Below, piece by piece: positions 16,018 to 24,466 of a DNA stretch of 64,000 bases (position 1 is the first letter of the stretch; every line of letters begins with the position of its first letter). This stretch comes from Streptomyces sp. STR69. Lineage in GTDB: Bacteria; Actinomycetota; Actinomycetes; Streptomycetales; Streptomycetaceae. The position numbers and the translations under genes were made by a program. The stretch is from the NCBI RefSeq assembly GCF_024519455.1, contig NZ_JALJRY010000010.1, positions 186,001-250,000 of the forward strand, in the 5' to 3' direction. The notes beneath the pieces are model-generated. The model did not search any database. It was not told the origin of the DNA and worked only from the letters and a program-made list of their open reading frames with translations.

Positions 16018-16806
16018 ATGAGCCGCACCACCCCCGAGCACCACCCCGACCGTCACGCCTCTCGTTTCACCGGCCGCACGGCCCTCCTCACCGCCGCTGC
16101 CTCCGGCATCGGCGCCGCCACCGCGCGACGCCTCGCCGAGGAAGGCGCGTCCGTGCTGGTCACCGACGTGGACGCGACCGGCGCCGAGAAGGTGGCCGAA
16201 GAGGTCCGCGCCAAGGGCGGCCAGGCCCGTCACCTGGGGCTGGACGTCACGAACCCCGAGGCGTGGCCGGAGGCGATCCGGACCGCCCAGGAGTGGACGG
16301 GCCGCCTCGACCTGCTGCACCTCAACGCCGGCCGCAACCTCCCCGGCGCGATCCACGAACTCGACGACACCTCCTGGCACGACCACCTCCGCCTCGCCCT
16401 CGACTCCGTCTTCTACGGCGTCCGGGCCGCCGTTCCCCTGCTCTCGGCGACCGGTGGCGCGGTGGTCGTCACGGGCTCCGTGCACGCGGTGCTCGGCTTC
16501 AGCGGCTTCCCCGCGTACGCGGCGGCCAAGGGCGGAGTCAGCGCGCTGGTACGGCAGTTGGCGGTCGAGTACGCGGGCCGGATCAGGTTCAACGCGGTCG
16601 TGCCCGGCGCGGTGGACACCGGTCTGTGGACCGACGCGCCGGACGAGTACCGGGCCCAGACGGCCGCCCGCACCCCGGTGGGCCGCATCGGCGAACCCGA
16701 GGACATCGCCGCCGCCGTCGCCTTCCTCGGCTCCGACGACGCGTCGTTCATCACCGGCCAGAACCTGGTCGTGGACGGCGGGCGCAGCATCAGCTCACAG
16801 GAGTAG
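16018..16806 (+). CDS. SDR oxidoreductase, probable sugar 1-dehydrogenase
   Basis: Classical short-chain dehydrogenase (262 aa) with the Rossmann glycine-rich loop near residues 25-32. The loop reads TAAASGIG, with Ala in place of the first conserved Gly of TGxxxGIG. Asp50 (LVTDVD) would favour NAD. The catalytic residues are Ser154, Tyr167 and Lys171 (YAAAK). The C-terminus ends in a normal VVDGGRSI segment. ATG 16018 follows GAGAGGA. In this locus it would oxidise the sugar (galactose or similar) to its lactone, feeding the lactonase. That role comes from context; other polyol or sugar substrates are possible. Confidence 0.8.
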   Translation: MSRTTPEHHPDRHASRFTGRTALLTAAASGIGAATARRLAEEGASVLVTDVDATGAEKVAEEVRAKGGQARHLGLDVTNPEAWPEAIRTAQEWTGRLDLLHLNAGRNLPGAIHELDDTSWHDHLRLALDSVFYGVRAAVPLLSATGGAVVVTGSVHAVLGFSGFPAYAAAKGGVSALVRQLAVEYAGRIRFNAVVPGAVDTGLWTDAPDEYRAQTAARTPVGRIGEPEDIAAAVAFLGSDDASFITGQNLVVDGGRSISSQE

Positions 16807-16839
16807 GACCCCCGGTTCCCTCGCTCTTCCCCCTCCCCG

Positions 16840-16890
16840 TACCCGTAGTCGTCATACCCGTAGGACCCGAACTACCCGTAGGACCCGGAG
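16840..16890. repeat. Three-copy short tandem repeat between SDR and dehydratase genes
   Basis: TACCCGTAG begins each of three units at 16840, 16855 and 16873. The last two are 18 bp long and differ at 2 positions. The last unit runs into GGAGG of the dehydratase ribosome site at 16887-16891, so a change in copy number alters the spacer but not the site itself. Confidence 0.65.
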
Positions 16891-16899
16891 GTCCGCAGC

Positions 16900-18045
16900 A
16901 TGAAAATCACCGGATACGAGCTGTTCCTCGTCGAGCCGCGCTGGCTCTTCCTGCGCATCGACACCGACGAGGGCATATCCGGCTGGGGCGAGCCCATCGT
17001 GGAGGGCAAGGCCCACACCACGGCCAAGGCGGTCGAGGAGATGTTCGACTACCTGACCGGCCAGGACCCCGCCCGCATCGAGGAGCACTGGCAGATGCTC
17101 GCCAAGGGCGGCTTCTACCGAGGCGGCCCGGTCCTCAGCAGCGCCCTCGCGGGCATCGACCAGGCCCTGTGGGACATCGCGGGCAAGACCCACGGCGTCC
17201 CCGTGCACCAACTCCTCGGCGGCCACGTCCGCGACCGCGTCCGCATCTACGGCTGGCTCTACGGCGAGACCCCCGAGGAACTCGCCGAGTCGGCGGCGGG
17301 CCAGGTCGCCAAGGGCCTGACGGCCGTGAAGATGAACCCCTGCGCGCAACTCGAACCGCTCGCGACCCCCGCGGCGATCGACGCGATCGTGGCCCGGGTG
17401 GCGGCCGTACGGGAGGCGATCGGCCCGGACCGCGACCTGGCGCTGGACTTCCACGGCCGCTTCAGCGGAGCGATGTCGAGGCGCGTACTGCCGTACCTGG
17501 AACCGCTGTTGCCGATGTTCGTCGAGGAACCGGTCCTCCCGGAGTTCACCCGCGACCTCGGTGACGTCGTCCGCGCCACCTCCATCCCCATCGCGACCGG
17601 CGAACGCCTCTTCTCCCGCTGGGACTTCAGGGAGGTCCTCGGCGCGGGCATCGCGGTGGCCCAGCCCGACATCAGCCACGCGGGCGGCATCTCGGAGACC
17701 CGCCGTATCGCCGCGATGGCCGAGGCCTACGACGTGCTCGTGGCCCCGCACTGCCCACTGGGCCCCGTCGCACTCGCCGCGAGCCTCCAACTCGACTTCG
17801 CCGTACCGAACTTCCTCATCCAGGAACAGTCCCTGGGTATCGGCTACGGCGACAGCAGCGGCCTGCTCGGCTACCTCGCGGACGCCTCTCCGTTCGAGGT
17901 CCAGGACGGCTACATCCACCGCCTGACGGCCCCCGGCCTCGGCATCACGGTCGACGAGGACAAGGTCCGCGCCGCCGCCGAACGCGGCCACCGCTGGCGC
18001 AACCCGGTCTGGCGCAACGCGGACGGCTCACTGGCTTCCTGGTAG
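16900..18045 (+). CDS. dgoD: D-galactonate dehydratase (enolase superfamily)
   Basis: Mandelate racemase/muconate-lactonising family dehydratase (381 aa) that converts D-galactonate to 2-keto-3-deoxygalactonate. The magnesium ligands are Asp183, Glu209 and Glu235, and the catalytic histidines are His185 (ALDFHGR) and His284 (APHCPLGP). These match the known E. coli GalD/DgoD residues (183, 209, 235, 185, 285) almost number for number, as does the length. GGAGG lies 8 bases before ATG 16900. It follows the SDR gene by 93 bp and should share its transcript. Its product is the substrate of the kinase and aldolase encoded on the divergent strand. Confidence 0.92.
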   Translation: MKITGYELFLVEPRWLFLRIDTDEGISGWGEPIVEGKAHTTAKAVEEMFDYLTGQDPARIEEHWQMLAKGGFYRGGPVLSSALAGIDQALWDIAGKTHGVPVHQLLGGHVRDRVRIYGWLYGETPEELAESAAGQVAKGLTAVKMNPCAQLEPLATPAAIDAIVARVAAVREAIGPDRDLALDFHGRFSGAMSRRVLPYLEPLLPMFVEEPVLPEFTRDLGDVVRATSIPIATGERLFSRWDFREVLGAGIAVAQPDISHAGGISETRRIAAMAEAYDVLVAPHCPLGPVALAASLQLDFAVPNFLIQEQSLGIGYGDSSGLLGYLADASPFEVQDGYIHRLTAPGLGITVDEDKVRAAAERGHRWRNPVWRNADGSLASW

Positions 18046-18105
18046 CCCCAAGTTCCTTGACCGGCACAACTCGCACAACTGGCGGGGCTGTTGGCTTCGC
18101 GCTGC

Positions 18106-18132
18106 CCCGACGCCGTCGAATCCGGCGTCGGG
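18106..18132. terminator. Hairpin after the dehydratase gene
   Basis: CCCGACGCCG (18106-18115) pairs perfectly with CGGCGTCGGG (18123-18132) over a 7-base loop, 60 bp after the dehydratase stop. There is no T-run, which is common for Streptomyces terminators. It separates the sugar locus from the beta-helix gene. Confidence 0.6.
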
Positions 18133-18247
18133 ACAGCACCACACGCTCCAGGCGCACCGGCGGCAACCGGTCATCGCGCCTGGTGAAGAGGGGAATCTCG
18201 CCGCACGCAGCGGCAAGGGACACATCCACCCATCCAAGGAGCGCGCA

Positions 18248-20749
18248 ATGAAGCGTCGCAGATTCGGTTCGCCCGACAGACCGGTTTCCGCCACCCGCCG
18301 AAAGCCGGGAATCCTCGCCCTGCTCGCCGCGCTGGCGGGCGCCCTGCTCGTCCCCGTCACGGCAACCAACGCGTCGGCGGCAGGCACGAGTTACTACGTC
18401 GACTGCTCGGCCTCCGTCAGCGGCACCGGCACCAGCGCCAGCCCCTGGAACTCGGTAACCAGCGTCAACAGCACGACCTTTGCCGCGGGCGACAGCATCC
18501 TCTTCAAGGCCGGTACGACCTGCACCGGCCAGCTCAGCCCCGGCGGTTCAGGTGCCTCCGGCAGCAACATCTCCATGGCGTCCTACGGTTCGGGCGCGAA
18601 GCCGATCATCGACGCGGCGGGCGCGACGGGCGCGGTCATCCACCTCCTGAACCAGCAGTACTGGGACATCGGCGGCCTGGAGCTGATCGACAACTCCTCG
18701 TCGCCCGCGTACCGTTCGGGCGTCCTGGCGGAGAACAGCTCCGGCGGGGTACTGAACCACCTCCGCGTGCACGACATGTACATCCACAACATCGCGGGTT
18801 ACGGCGGCGGTTGGTACTCGACGAACGCGGGCGTGGGCGTCCAGACCGACCACACGACACCGGTCTCCACCTGGAACGACGTGGTCGTGGAGAACAACAC
18901 CTTCGACCACGTGGACCGCATAGCGGTGGCGGTGACGCCGGACGCGGACGGCCAGGGCACAGGCCTGACGACCGGCACGGTGATCCGCAACAACACGATG
19001 ACGTACGACGGCGCGGACGACATCCTGGTCGTCAAGAACGACGGCGCCCTCATCGACGGCAACAAGGCGGGCTACGGCGGCGCCAAGTCGACCTGCCCGC
19101 CCTCCGGCCAGTACTGCAACGGTGCCTCGGCCGGCATCTGGATGTCCGGCAGCAGCAACACCGTCGTCCAGAACAACGAGGTCTACTGCCACATCAACGG
19201 CGCCGACGGCACCGGTTTCGACGTGGACTGGGGCAACCACAACACCACGTTCCAGTACAACTACAGCCACCAGAACCTCGGCGGCTTCCTCCTGGTGATG
19301 CCCCCCTTCACCATCGCCAACGAGCCCACGTCGACGGTTCCCAGCGACGGCACGGTGGTCCGCTACAACATCAGCGAGAACGACGGCAGCAACTCCGGCT
19401 GCCCGACATCGGGCACCCAGACCCACGGCGGCGGAGTACTCCACTTCGTGGGCGGAGTCCCGAACCAGAGCGGCAGTTCATCGGCCGTCCCGCTCTTCTA
19501 CAACAACACGTTCTCGGTCCGTGACGGCCTGAGCACCCCGATCCTGTACTCCCGCGCAGGCACGTCGATCAGCGGCGCGCTCTCCTTCCAGAACAACGCG
19601 GTCTTCAACTACGGCTCCGGCAACTACTTCACCACCACCGGCACTTCGACCTACTCCAACAACCTCTTCTACGGCAACCACCCGTCCCGCGAGCCCGCGG
19701 ACGCGGCAAAGGTGACGTCGGACCCGGAGTTCCGCAACGCGGGCAACGCCAACACGTCCTCGTCGTACACGGGCAAGAACGCGTACCAGGTCCACCCGTC
19801 GTCCCCGGTGATCAGGGCGGGCGCGGTAATCGCATCGAACGGCGGCTACGACGCATACGGCAACGCGGTGTCGGCTACGGCGGCCCCCAACATCGGCGCG
19901 TACAACGGCACCGGCGGCAACCTCCTGTCCAACGCGGGCTTCGAGACGGGCAGTCTGTCCCCCTGGACGCAGGCGAGCGGTACGGCGTCATCGGTGACGG
20001 CGTCCAACTCCCGTACGGGAGCTGACGCGTTGACGACAGCGGCGAGCGGCAGCGGTGCGAACCAGGCGCTGACGGGCCTGACGCCGTCGACGACGTACTT
20101 GCTGACGGGCTGGGGCAAGGTGGCGACGGCAGGCGAGACGCTCGCGATAGGCGTCAAGAACTTCGGCGGCACGGAGACGTACACGAACGTCGCGTCGACG
20201 TCTTACTCCCAGGCGGCGATCGTGTTCACGACGGGCGCGTCGTCGACCTCGGCGACGGTCTACTGCTGGAAGAACGCGGGCGGCGCGGGCGCGGGTTACT
20301 GCGACGACCTGGCGGTAGAACCACTGTCGTCGGCCACGAACGCGGTCACCAACCCGGGCTTCGAGACGGGCGCGCTGACCCCGTGGACCCAGAGCACGGG
20401 CACGGCGTCGAGCGTGGTCGCGTCCAACGCCCGCACCGGCACGTACTCGCTCCAGACCGGGGTGAGCGCGAGCGGCGCCATCCAGACGGTGAGCGGCCTT
20501 ACGGCGGGCGGGAGTTACCTGCTGGCGGCGTGGGCGAAGGTGGGCACGGCCGGTGAGGAGGTCGCGGTCGGCGTGAAGAGCTTCGGCGGCACGGAGACGT
20601 ACCTGAGGGGCTCGACGACGACGTACACCCAGGAACCGATCTTCTTCACGACGGGCGTCTCCAACACGGCGGCGTCGGTGTACTGCTACAAGAACTCCGG
20701 TTCTGCGGCCGGGTATTGCGATGACTACACGGTGGTGAAGCTGCCGTAG
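18248..20749 (+). CDS. Secreted right-handed beta-helix protein with duplicated C-terminal module
   Basis: Exported protein (833 aa), probably a polysaccharide-active enzyme or binding protein. A long signal peptide ends near NASAA (residue 45). A parallel beta-helix region (about 46-555) follows, seen as repeated NN and NTF/NTM turns such as VVENNTFDHV, VIRNNTMTY and VVQNNEVYC, the fold of pectate lyases and polysaccharide lyases. Two near-copies of a 135-residue module (about 557-692 and 697-833) follow. Each starts NxGFETG-L-PWTQ and ends AGYCDD, resembling CBM4/9-like jelly rolls. It follows the galactonate locus after a hairpin, so it may release galactose- or uronate-rich sugars outside the cell. 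Catalytic residues could not be assigned. Confidence 0.82.
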   Translation: MKRRRFGSPDRPVSATRRKPGILALLAALAGALLVPVTATNASAAGTSYYVDCSASVSGTGTSASPWNSVTSVNSTTFAAGDSILFKAGTTCTGQLSPGGSGASGSNISMASYGSGAKPIIDAAGATGAVIHLLNQQYWDIGGLELIDNSSSPAYRSGVLAENSSGGVLNHLRVHDMYIHNIAGYGGGWYSTNAGVGVQTDHTTPVSTWNDVVVENNTFDHVDRIAVAVTPDADGQGTGLTTGTVIRNNTMTYDGADDILVVKNDGALIDGNKAGYGGAKSTCPPSGQYCNGASAGIWMSGSSNTVVQNNEVYCHINGADGTGFDVDWGNHNTTFQYNYSHQNLGGFLLVMPPFTIANEPTSTVPSDGTVVRYNISENDGSNSGCPTSGTQTHGGGVLHFVGGVPNQSGSSSAVPLFYNNTFSVRDGLSTPILYSRAGTSISGALSFQNNAVFNYGSGNYFTTTGTSTYSNNLFYGNHPSREPADAAKVTSDPEFRNAGNANTSSSYTGKNAYQVHPSSPVIRAGAVIASNGGYDAYGNAVSATAAPNIGAYNGTGGNLLSNAGFETGSLSPWTQASGTASSVTASNSRTGADALTTAASGSGANQALTGLTPSTTYLLTGWGKVATAGETLAIGVKNFGGTETYTNVASTSYSQAAIVFTTGASSTSATVYCWKNAGGAGAGYCDDLAVEPLSSATNAVTNPGFETGALTPWTQSTGTASSVVASNARTGTYSLQTGVSASGAIQTVSGLTAGGSYLLAAWAKVGTAGEEVAVGVKSFGGTETYLRGSTTTYTQEPIFFTTGVSNTAASVYCYKNSGSAAGYCDDYTVVKLP

Positions 20750-20759
20750 TACGGCTGTG

Positions 20760-20802
20760 CAATGCGCATCCCCCGAGTCCATGACCCGGGGGATGCGCAT
20801 TG
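20760..20802. terminator. Strong hairpin terminator after the beta-helix gene
   Basis: A 16-bp perfect stem (arms 20760-20775 and 20787-20802) with an 11-base loop begins 10 bp after the stop codon. The stem ends in CCCCCG/CGGGGG. No T-tract follows. Confidence 0.8.
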
Positions 20803-21141
20803 AGGGAAAGGTCGGCCCGAGCCGGCGGCGCATCCCTGGCGGGCCCGTTGTCAGTGCCTACGACTACGGTCGTAAACGCGCGGCCGGCTTCCGGGGGTTC
20901 CAGCTCCGTAGGGAATGGTTGCATCCCCGACCTGTCCGGGGGCGGCCCGGAGAACACGTCCGGGACCCAACCGACGGTCGGGCTCAGCCGATGACCAAGC
21001 AGTGACCTGCCAGCGCCGGCCGCGCACGCTCTGCCTCCCGGGAGGCTGGTCTCTCAAAGGTGTTGAGGTGGACTGGACAGCGGCGATAGCTGATCGGCGC
21101 GCCGGCGTGGACGGAACGGCCATGGCGAGACGGCATCGAGG
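20803..21141. other. Intergenic region without a supported gene
   Basis: Short overlapping ORFs occur in several frames but none has a ribosome site, domain or consistent codon bias. I see no repeat or RNA signature here. Confidence 0.35.
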
Positions 21142-21861
21142 TCAGTGCTCGCGGCGCCCGCATTCGGCCGGGTAGAGGCTGGATCCCGGAGTGACCTCGG
21201 ACGGTGTTTGCCTGACGTGGATGTACGCGCTGCCTGAGGCGTCAGCCGTCAGCGCGTCGACCCGGACAGTCGGAGCAGGCGGCTCGAACGACGAGGTGTG
21301 CAGTTCGGCTTCGACCGGCGCCTGGAAGGACGTGCCTTCGAAGACGGCGACGGCGGCCAGGCTGCCGTCAGGCTGGACCTCCGCCTCCTCGATGGTCAGC
21401 CGCCAGTGGAGCTCTGCCTCTGCCAGGAGTTGTCTGCCGTAGATCCCGTGGGCCAGAAGAGCAGTGCGACGGCCGCGAATATGACGTGCCACGGCACAGC
21501 AGAGCGGGACGTCGGTGCCGTAGGGAGTGTCCACCCGGTTGTGACCGGCGGTCGGGAAGTAGTCGAGGGCGTTCGCCAGAAGTCCGAGGGCTGCGTCCTT
21601 GATGCGCGGACGCCGGCCGTGCTCGGCGAGGTCCAGCAGGATCGGGGTGGCGGCGTGGGCGGCCGGGAACACCATGGCGGCGTGACCGCACACGAAGCCG
21701 CCATCGGCAAGGATCGATGTTGCGTCGCCCGTCTCGTTGGCCGTGGTGGAAACCGCCAGTAGCCGTAGCGCGTGAGCGACCCGCTCCGGGTCGTCGCAGC
21801 GGTGCCACGTCGGGTTGGGTATCGCCGACCAGTTCACAGCGTCGATGGCATCGAGGAACAC
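21142..21861 (-). CDS. Hypothetical all-helical protein (HEAT-like)
   Basis: Unrecognised cytoplasmic protein (239 aa). The first two thirds look like stacked helices: ERVAHALRLLA, VFPAAHAATPILLDLAEHG and IKDAALGLLANALDYF resemble HEAT-type repeats. The last third is beta-rich (LAAVAVFEGTSF, PTVRVDALTAD). The start is uncertain because GTG 21861 lacks a clear Shine-Dalgarno. Similar helical proteins in actinomycetes are often annotated only as hypothetical. No neighbour gives a functional link. Confidence 0.6.
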   Translation of the reverse strand: MFLDAIDAVNWSAIPNPTWHRCDDPERVAHALRLLAVSTTANETGDATSILADGGFVCGHAAMVFPAAHAATPILLDLAEHGRRPRIKDAALGLLANALDYFPTAGHNRVDTPYGTDVPLCCAVARHIRGRRTALLAHGIYGRQLLAEAELHWRLTIEEAEVQPDGSLAAVAVFEGTSFQAPVEAELHTSSFEPPAPTVRVDALTADASGSAYIHVRQTPSEVTPGSSLYPAECGRREH

Positions 21862-22116
21862 GCCCGCATTCTGCCGGACCGGCGTGATTCCCCGCTGTTC
21901 CTCGCCCTGTCCGGCGTTCTGTGGTGCACGGGCGTTGTCAGTGACTGCCCTTACGCTGCGGAGCGTTGGGTCGGTCTGCTGTCTCGGAAAGGCGAGCGCG
22001 CGACCAAGGGGGGTGGCTCAGAAGAGATCCCCGAGCCACGTCGGTCCGGGAACTCGTGAAGCTTCGACCCCACCCCCCTCCCAACGTCTGCCGAGAGCCC
22101 CCGGACCGAGTGCGGA
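21862..22116. other. Intergenic region without a supported gene
   Basis: Low coding signal on both strands. Several short ORFs cross it, but none shows a plausible start with a ribosome site. It separates the HEAT-like gene from a short cysteine-containing gene. Confidence 0.3.
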
Positions 22117-22284
22117 TCACTTCTTACGACGCCTGCCCGCCCGCTTCTTCACCTCGGCCTGGCCACGCTTCGTCCAGTCACCCTGGTGGAGGTGGCAACG
22201 TGCCGTGCCCTTCAAGGTCTTGTTCTGACAGCGCCTTCCGGCCGCCGTCGGCCAGCCGCACTTTCCCTGCTTCCACAGCTTCAT
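22117..22284 (-). CDS. Small basic Cys/His protein (DUF5763-like)
   Basis: A 55-residue ORF from ATG 22284 to TGA 22117. It reads as a compact Cys/His motif: KCGWPTAAGRRCQN, then TARCHLHQGDW, then a very basic tail (KKRAGRRRKK). The spacing C-x8-GxxC-x9-11-C-x-x-H resembles the small zinc-binding motif annotated as DUF5763 in other bacteria. An in-frame TAG just upstream fixes the start near this ATG. No good Shine-Dalgarno is visible, so it may be a remnant of a longer gene. The basic tail suggests nucleic-acid binding. Confidence 0.5.
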   Translation of the reverse strand: MKLWKQGKCGWPTAAGRRCQNKTLKGTARCHLHQGDWTKRGQAEVKKRAGRRRKK

Positions 22285-22449
22285 CGACTACGGATGGTCG
22301 ACGGACTGCAACGACGGGGCGGCACCCACACCTCCTACCCTGTGATGCAGGGCTACGCCAGCGGGATCGGCTGGGGCCCCAAGACCCGCTCCGACAACGA
22401 TCTGCGCAAGGGATGCGGGACCAGGTCTCCGAATCCGTAGGAGAGACGC

Positions 22450-22617
22450 ATGGGCGAACAACCCCCCACCCGGTACTCGCCTGAAGGTACGCCCCTGGGG
22501 CGTACCGCGAACGACGTCAGGTTCACCACCAGCTACTCCACCGAGACTCCGCGGGCCCGCAAACTGCGGTGGCTGATCAGGGACGTGTTTCGTCGGCCGG
22601 TGAGGAACAGCAGGTAA
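22450..22617 (+). CDS. Small basic hypothetical protein
   Basis: A 55-residue ORF from ATG 22450 to TAA 22617, preceded by AGGAG about 7 bases upstream and with mostly G/C third codon positions. The product is hydrophilic at the start (MGEQPPTRYSPEGTPLGRT) and basic with an amphipathic helix at the end (KLRWLIRDVFRRPVR). No family is recognised. Another open frame ends 10 bp before it, so it may be the second cistron of a decayed pair. It is convergent with the longer unknown gene at 22683. Confidence 0.45.
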   Translation: MGEQPPTRYSPEGTPLGRTANDVRFTTSYSTETPRARKLRWLIRDVFRRPVRNSR

Positions 22618-22682
22618 GCCACTGTCATGCGAGCGCCGGGCGTGAACGGGTCCTCTCCGCGGGAACACCTCGTGGGGAGGGC

Positions 22683-23507
22683 TCACTGCCGTCGGGAGAG
22701 GTTCGCCGGCTCCGGCGGCAGCGGCGAAGGCAACGAGGCGCAGGGGGGAGTAATCCCACCGGGGGCAGGGCGAGCAGGGCGCGCAGGAGTCCGGTCGCGT
22801 GGGAGGGGCCAGCAGTCGTAGCGATGCGTGTACGGCAGTTCGGGGCACTCGCGGCAGAGGAAGACGTAGATACCTCCGAGGTCGCCCATGACCATGTCGA
22901 GGTCTTCCTCGGGGGTGATGCTGAGCAGGTGCTCCATACGGTGGCCGCGCGCGCAGACCGGCCAGTCGGGTGTCTGATTCCAGGCCGGGTACCCGCCGAC
23001 CTTGTTCTGCAGGGCACACGCCAGCAGCGCGTACTCCATTCCGAACCGTTCTTCCAACTTCTCCATGCGGGGCCGCAAAGTCCGCTGAAGTTCCTGCGGC
23101 AGGTCCCAATTCGGGTACTCCACAACCGTGGTGGGGGAGACCGTGCACGGATTGGGCATGAACTCCTCGTCGTACTCGCCCTCTTGAGAGGTGGGTATCG
23201 CCTGGAGCATGCCGGTGGTGAGGATGTCCGCCTCGTTGCGCCAGAAGAGCTTCGGCAGGGCGGCGCAGGCCTGGTCCTGGGGATGGATCAACGGGCACCA
23301 GACCAGCTGGAGTACGTCCGTACCTCCGGGGAACGTCAGCTCGGGCACGTCCCGTGCGAAGAGCTGGACGACCGGGACCATGGGGACCGTCCCGGCCGGT
23401 TCCTTCTCGTTTTGGGGCAGGACCGCTCCCTTCGTGCACTGGCGCGAGGCGCAGCGGCGCTGGCTTGCGGGTCTGAACCCCGAGACGGGCGAGCCGGACC
23501 CCGTCAT
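22683..23507 (-). CDS. Hypothetical protein, DUF1963/YwqG-like
   Basis: Soluble protein (274 aa) with features of the DUF1963 group. PVVQLFARDVPELTFPGGTDVLQLVWCP is near residues 45-72, LPKLFWRNEADI follows, and a late segment IYVFLCRECPELPYTHRYDC resembles a metal-binding or knob-like end. ATG 23507 has GGAA upstream. Residues after about 230 are Pro-rich and unlike the rest, so the natural C-terminus may have been extended by loss of a stop codon. Function is unknown. It lies 98 bp after the end of the alpha/beta hydrolase gene on the same strand. Confidence 0.62.
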   Translation of the reverse strand: MTGSGSPVSGFRPASQRRCASRQCTKGAVLPQNEKEPAGTVPMVPVVQLFARDVPELTFPGGTDVLQLVWCPLIHPQDQACAALPKLFWRNEADILTTGMLQAIPTSQEGEYDEEFMPNPCTVSPTTVVEYPNWDLPQELQRTLRPRMEKLEERFGMEYALLACALQNKVGGYPAWNQTPDWPVCARGHRMEHLLSITPEEDLDMVMGDLGGIYVFLCRECPELPYTHRYDCWPLPRDRTPARPARPAPGGITPPCASLPSPLPPEPANLSRRQ

Positions 23508-23605
23508 TCAGGGTTTCCTGCAATGGCCGGCCCCCTGACCCGGTCCATCGCAGCAGAACGGCCCAGGTCGGCGACCTGGGCCTTGTCCGTGCGGCTGAAG
23601 CGGTC

Positions 23606-24430
23606 TCAATCCGTCGAGTCCGGCTTCACCACCGTGTCCACGAAGTCGCCGATCGCTCCCAGCGTCGCGCCCAGCTGCTCGATCTGGGGGAAGTGGGCGG
23701 CGTCCGCGATCGGGACGAAGCGGCTGTTGGGGAAGGAGTCGGCGTAGCCGCGGCCGTACTTGAGGGGGGCTATGCCGTCCTCCTCGCCCCAGATGACCAG
23801 GACCGGGACGGTCACTCGGTGGAGGCGGGCGCGGAGCTTCGGGTCGTAGGTGAAGTGTTCGCCGCCGTAGACGGCGAGGGTCTGCTGGTTGGCGGCTCCC
23901 GCAGCGCGCTGCTCCGGAGTGAAGGAGGCGAAGTCGGGGCGGAACTCGGCCTTGGCGAAGGAGAGTTGGCTGATGTCGGCCGGGGCCATGGTGCGGGGGT
24001 CGACGACGCGGTTCTCGACCATGTGGGCATGGATGCCGACCGCGTTCAGCAGGGTCAGGGCGCCGATACGGCCCTGGTTGTCGCGCAGGGCCATCTCCGC
24101 GGCGATCCAGCCGCCGACGGAGTTGCCGATCACCATGACGCCCTTGAGGTCCAGCGTGTCGAGCAGGTCGAGGTAGGCGATGGCCAGGTCGGCCACCGTG
24201 TCGAAGCGCTCGGGGCGGGGGGTGCCGTCGAAGCCGGGGTGGGTCGGCGTGACGACGTAGACGTGCTCGGAGAGGGCGTTCGAGATGCCGGCGACCGTAC
24301 GCGGGCCGGCACCTCCGTGCAGTATCAGCACGCCCGTGCCCTCGGTGTTCTCGCCGAACTCCTGGACGGTGACGGTGAGTCCGCCGGGGAGGGCGACGGT
24401 GCGGCTGGTGGTGGAAGCGGGGGTGGTCAT
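23606..24430 (-). CDS. Alpha/beta hydrolase
   Basis: Alpha/beta-hydrolase-fold enzyme (274 aa) with no signal peptide. The oxyanion segment LILHGGAGP is near residues 35-43 and the nucleophile elbow GNSVGGW near residue 102. The acid lies in VIWGEEDGIAP and the catalytic His in ADAAHFPQ near residue 248. ATG 24430 lies about 40 bp from a pair of tandem palindromes. The lid region is moderate, as in meta-cleavage-product hydrolases and small esterases. The substrate is unknown, and the regulator is not adjacent. Confidence 0.85.
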   Translation of the reverse strand: MTTPASTTSRTVALPGGLTVTVQEFGENTEGTGVLILHGGAGPRTVAGISNALSEHVYVVTPTHPGFDGTPRPERFDTVADLAIAYLDLLDTLDLKGVMVIGNSVGGWIAAEMALRDNQGRIGALTLLNAVGIHAHMVENRVVDPRTMAPADISQLSFAKAEFRPDFASFTPEQRAAGAANQQTLAVYGGEHFTYDPKLRARLHRVTVPVLVIWGEEDGIAPLKYGRGYADSFPNSRFVPIADAAHFPQIEQLGATLGAIGDFVDTVVKPDSTD

Positions 24431-24466
24431 GAGTGCAGGTCCTTCTCGGTCGGTCTCGGCTGCTGC

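Noticed and set aside
22186..22440. 84-codon plus-strand ORF ending 10 bp before the small gene at 22450
   Set aside because: Its start lacks a ribosome site and it is antisense to the Cys/His ORF. The late part (GYASGIGWGPKTRSDNDL) looks protein-like but cannot be tied to a start.
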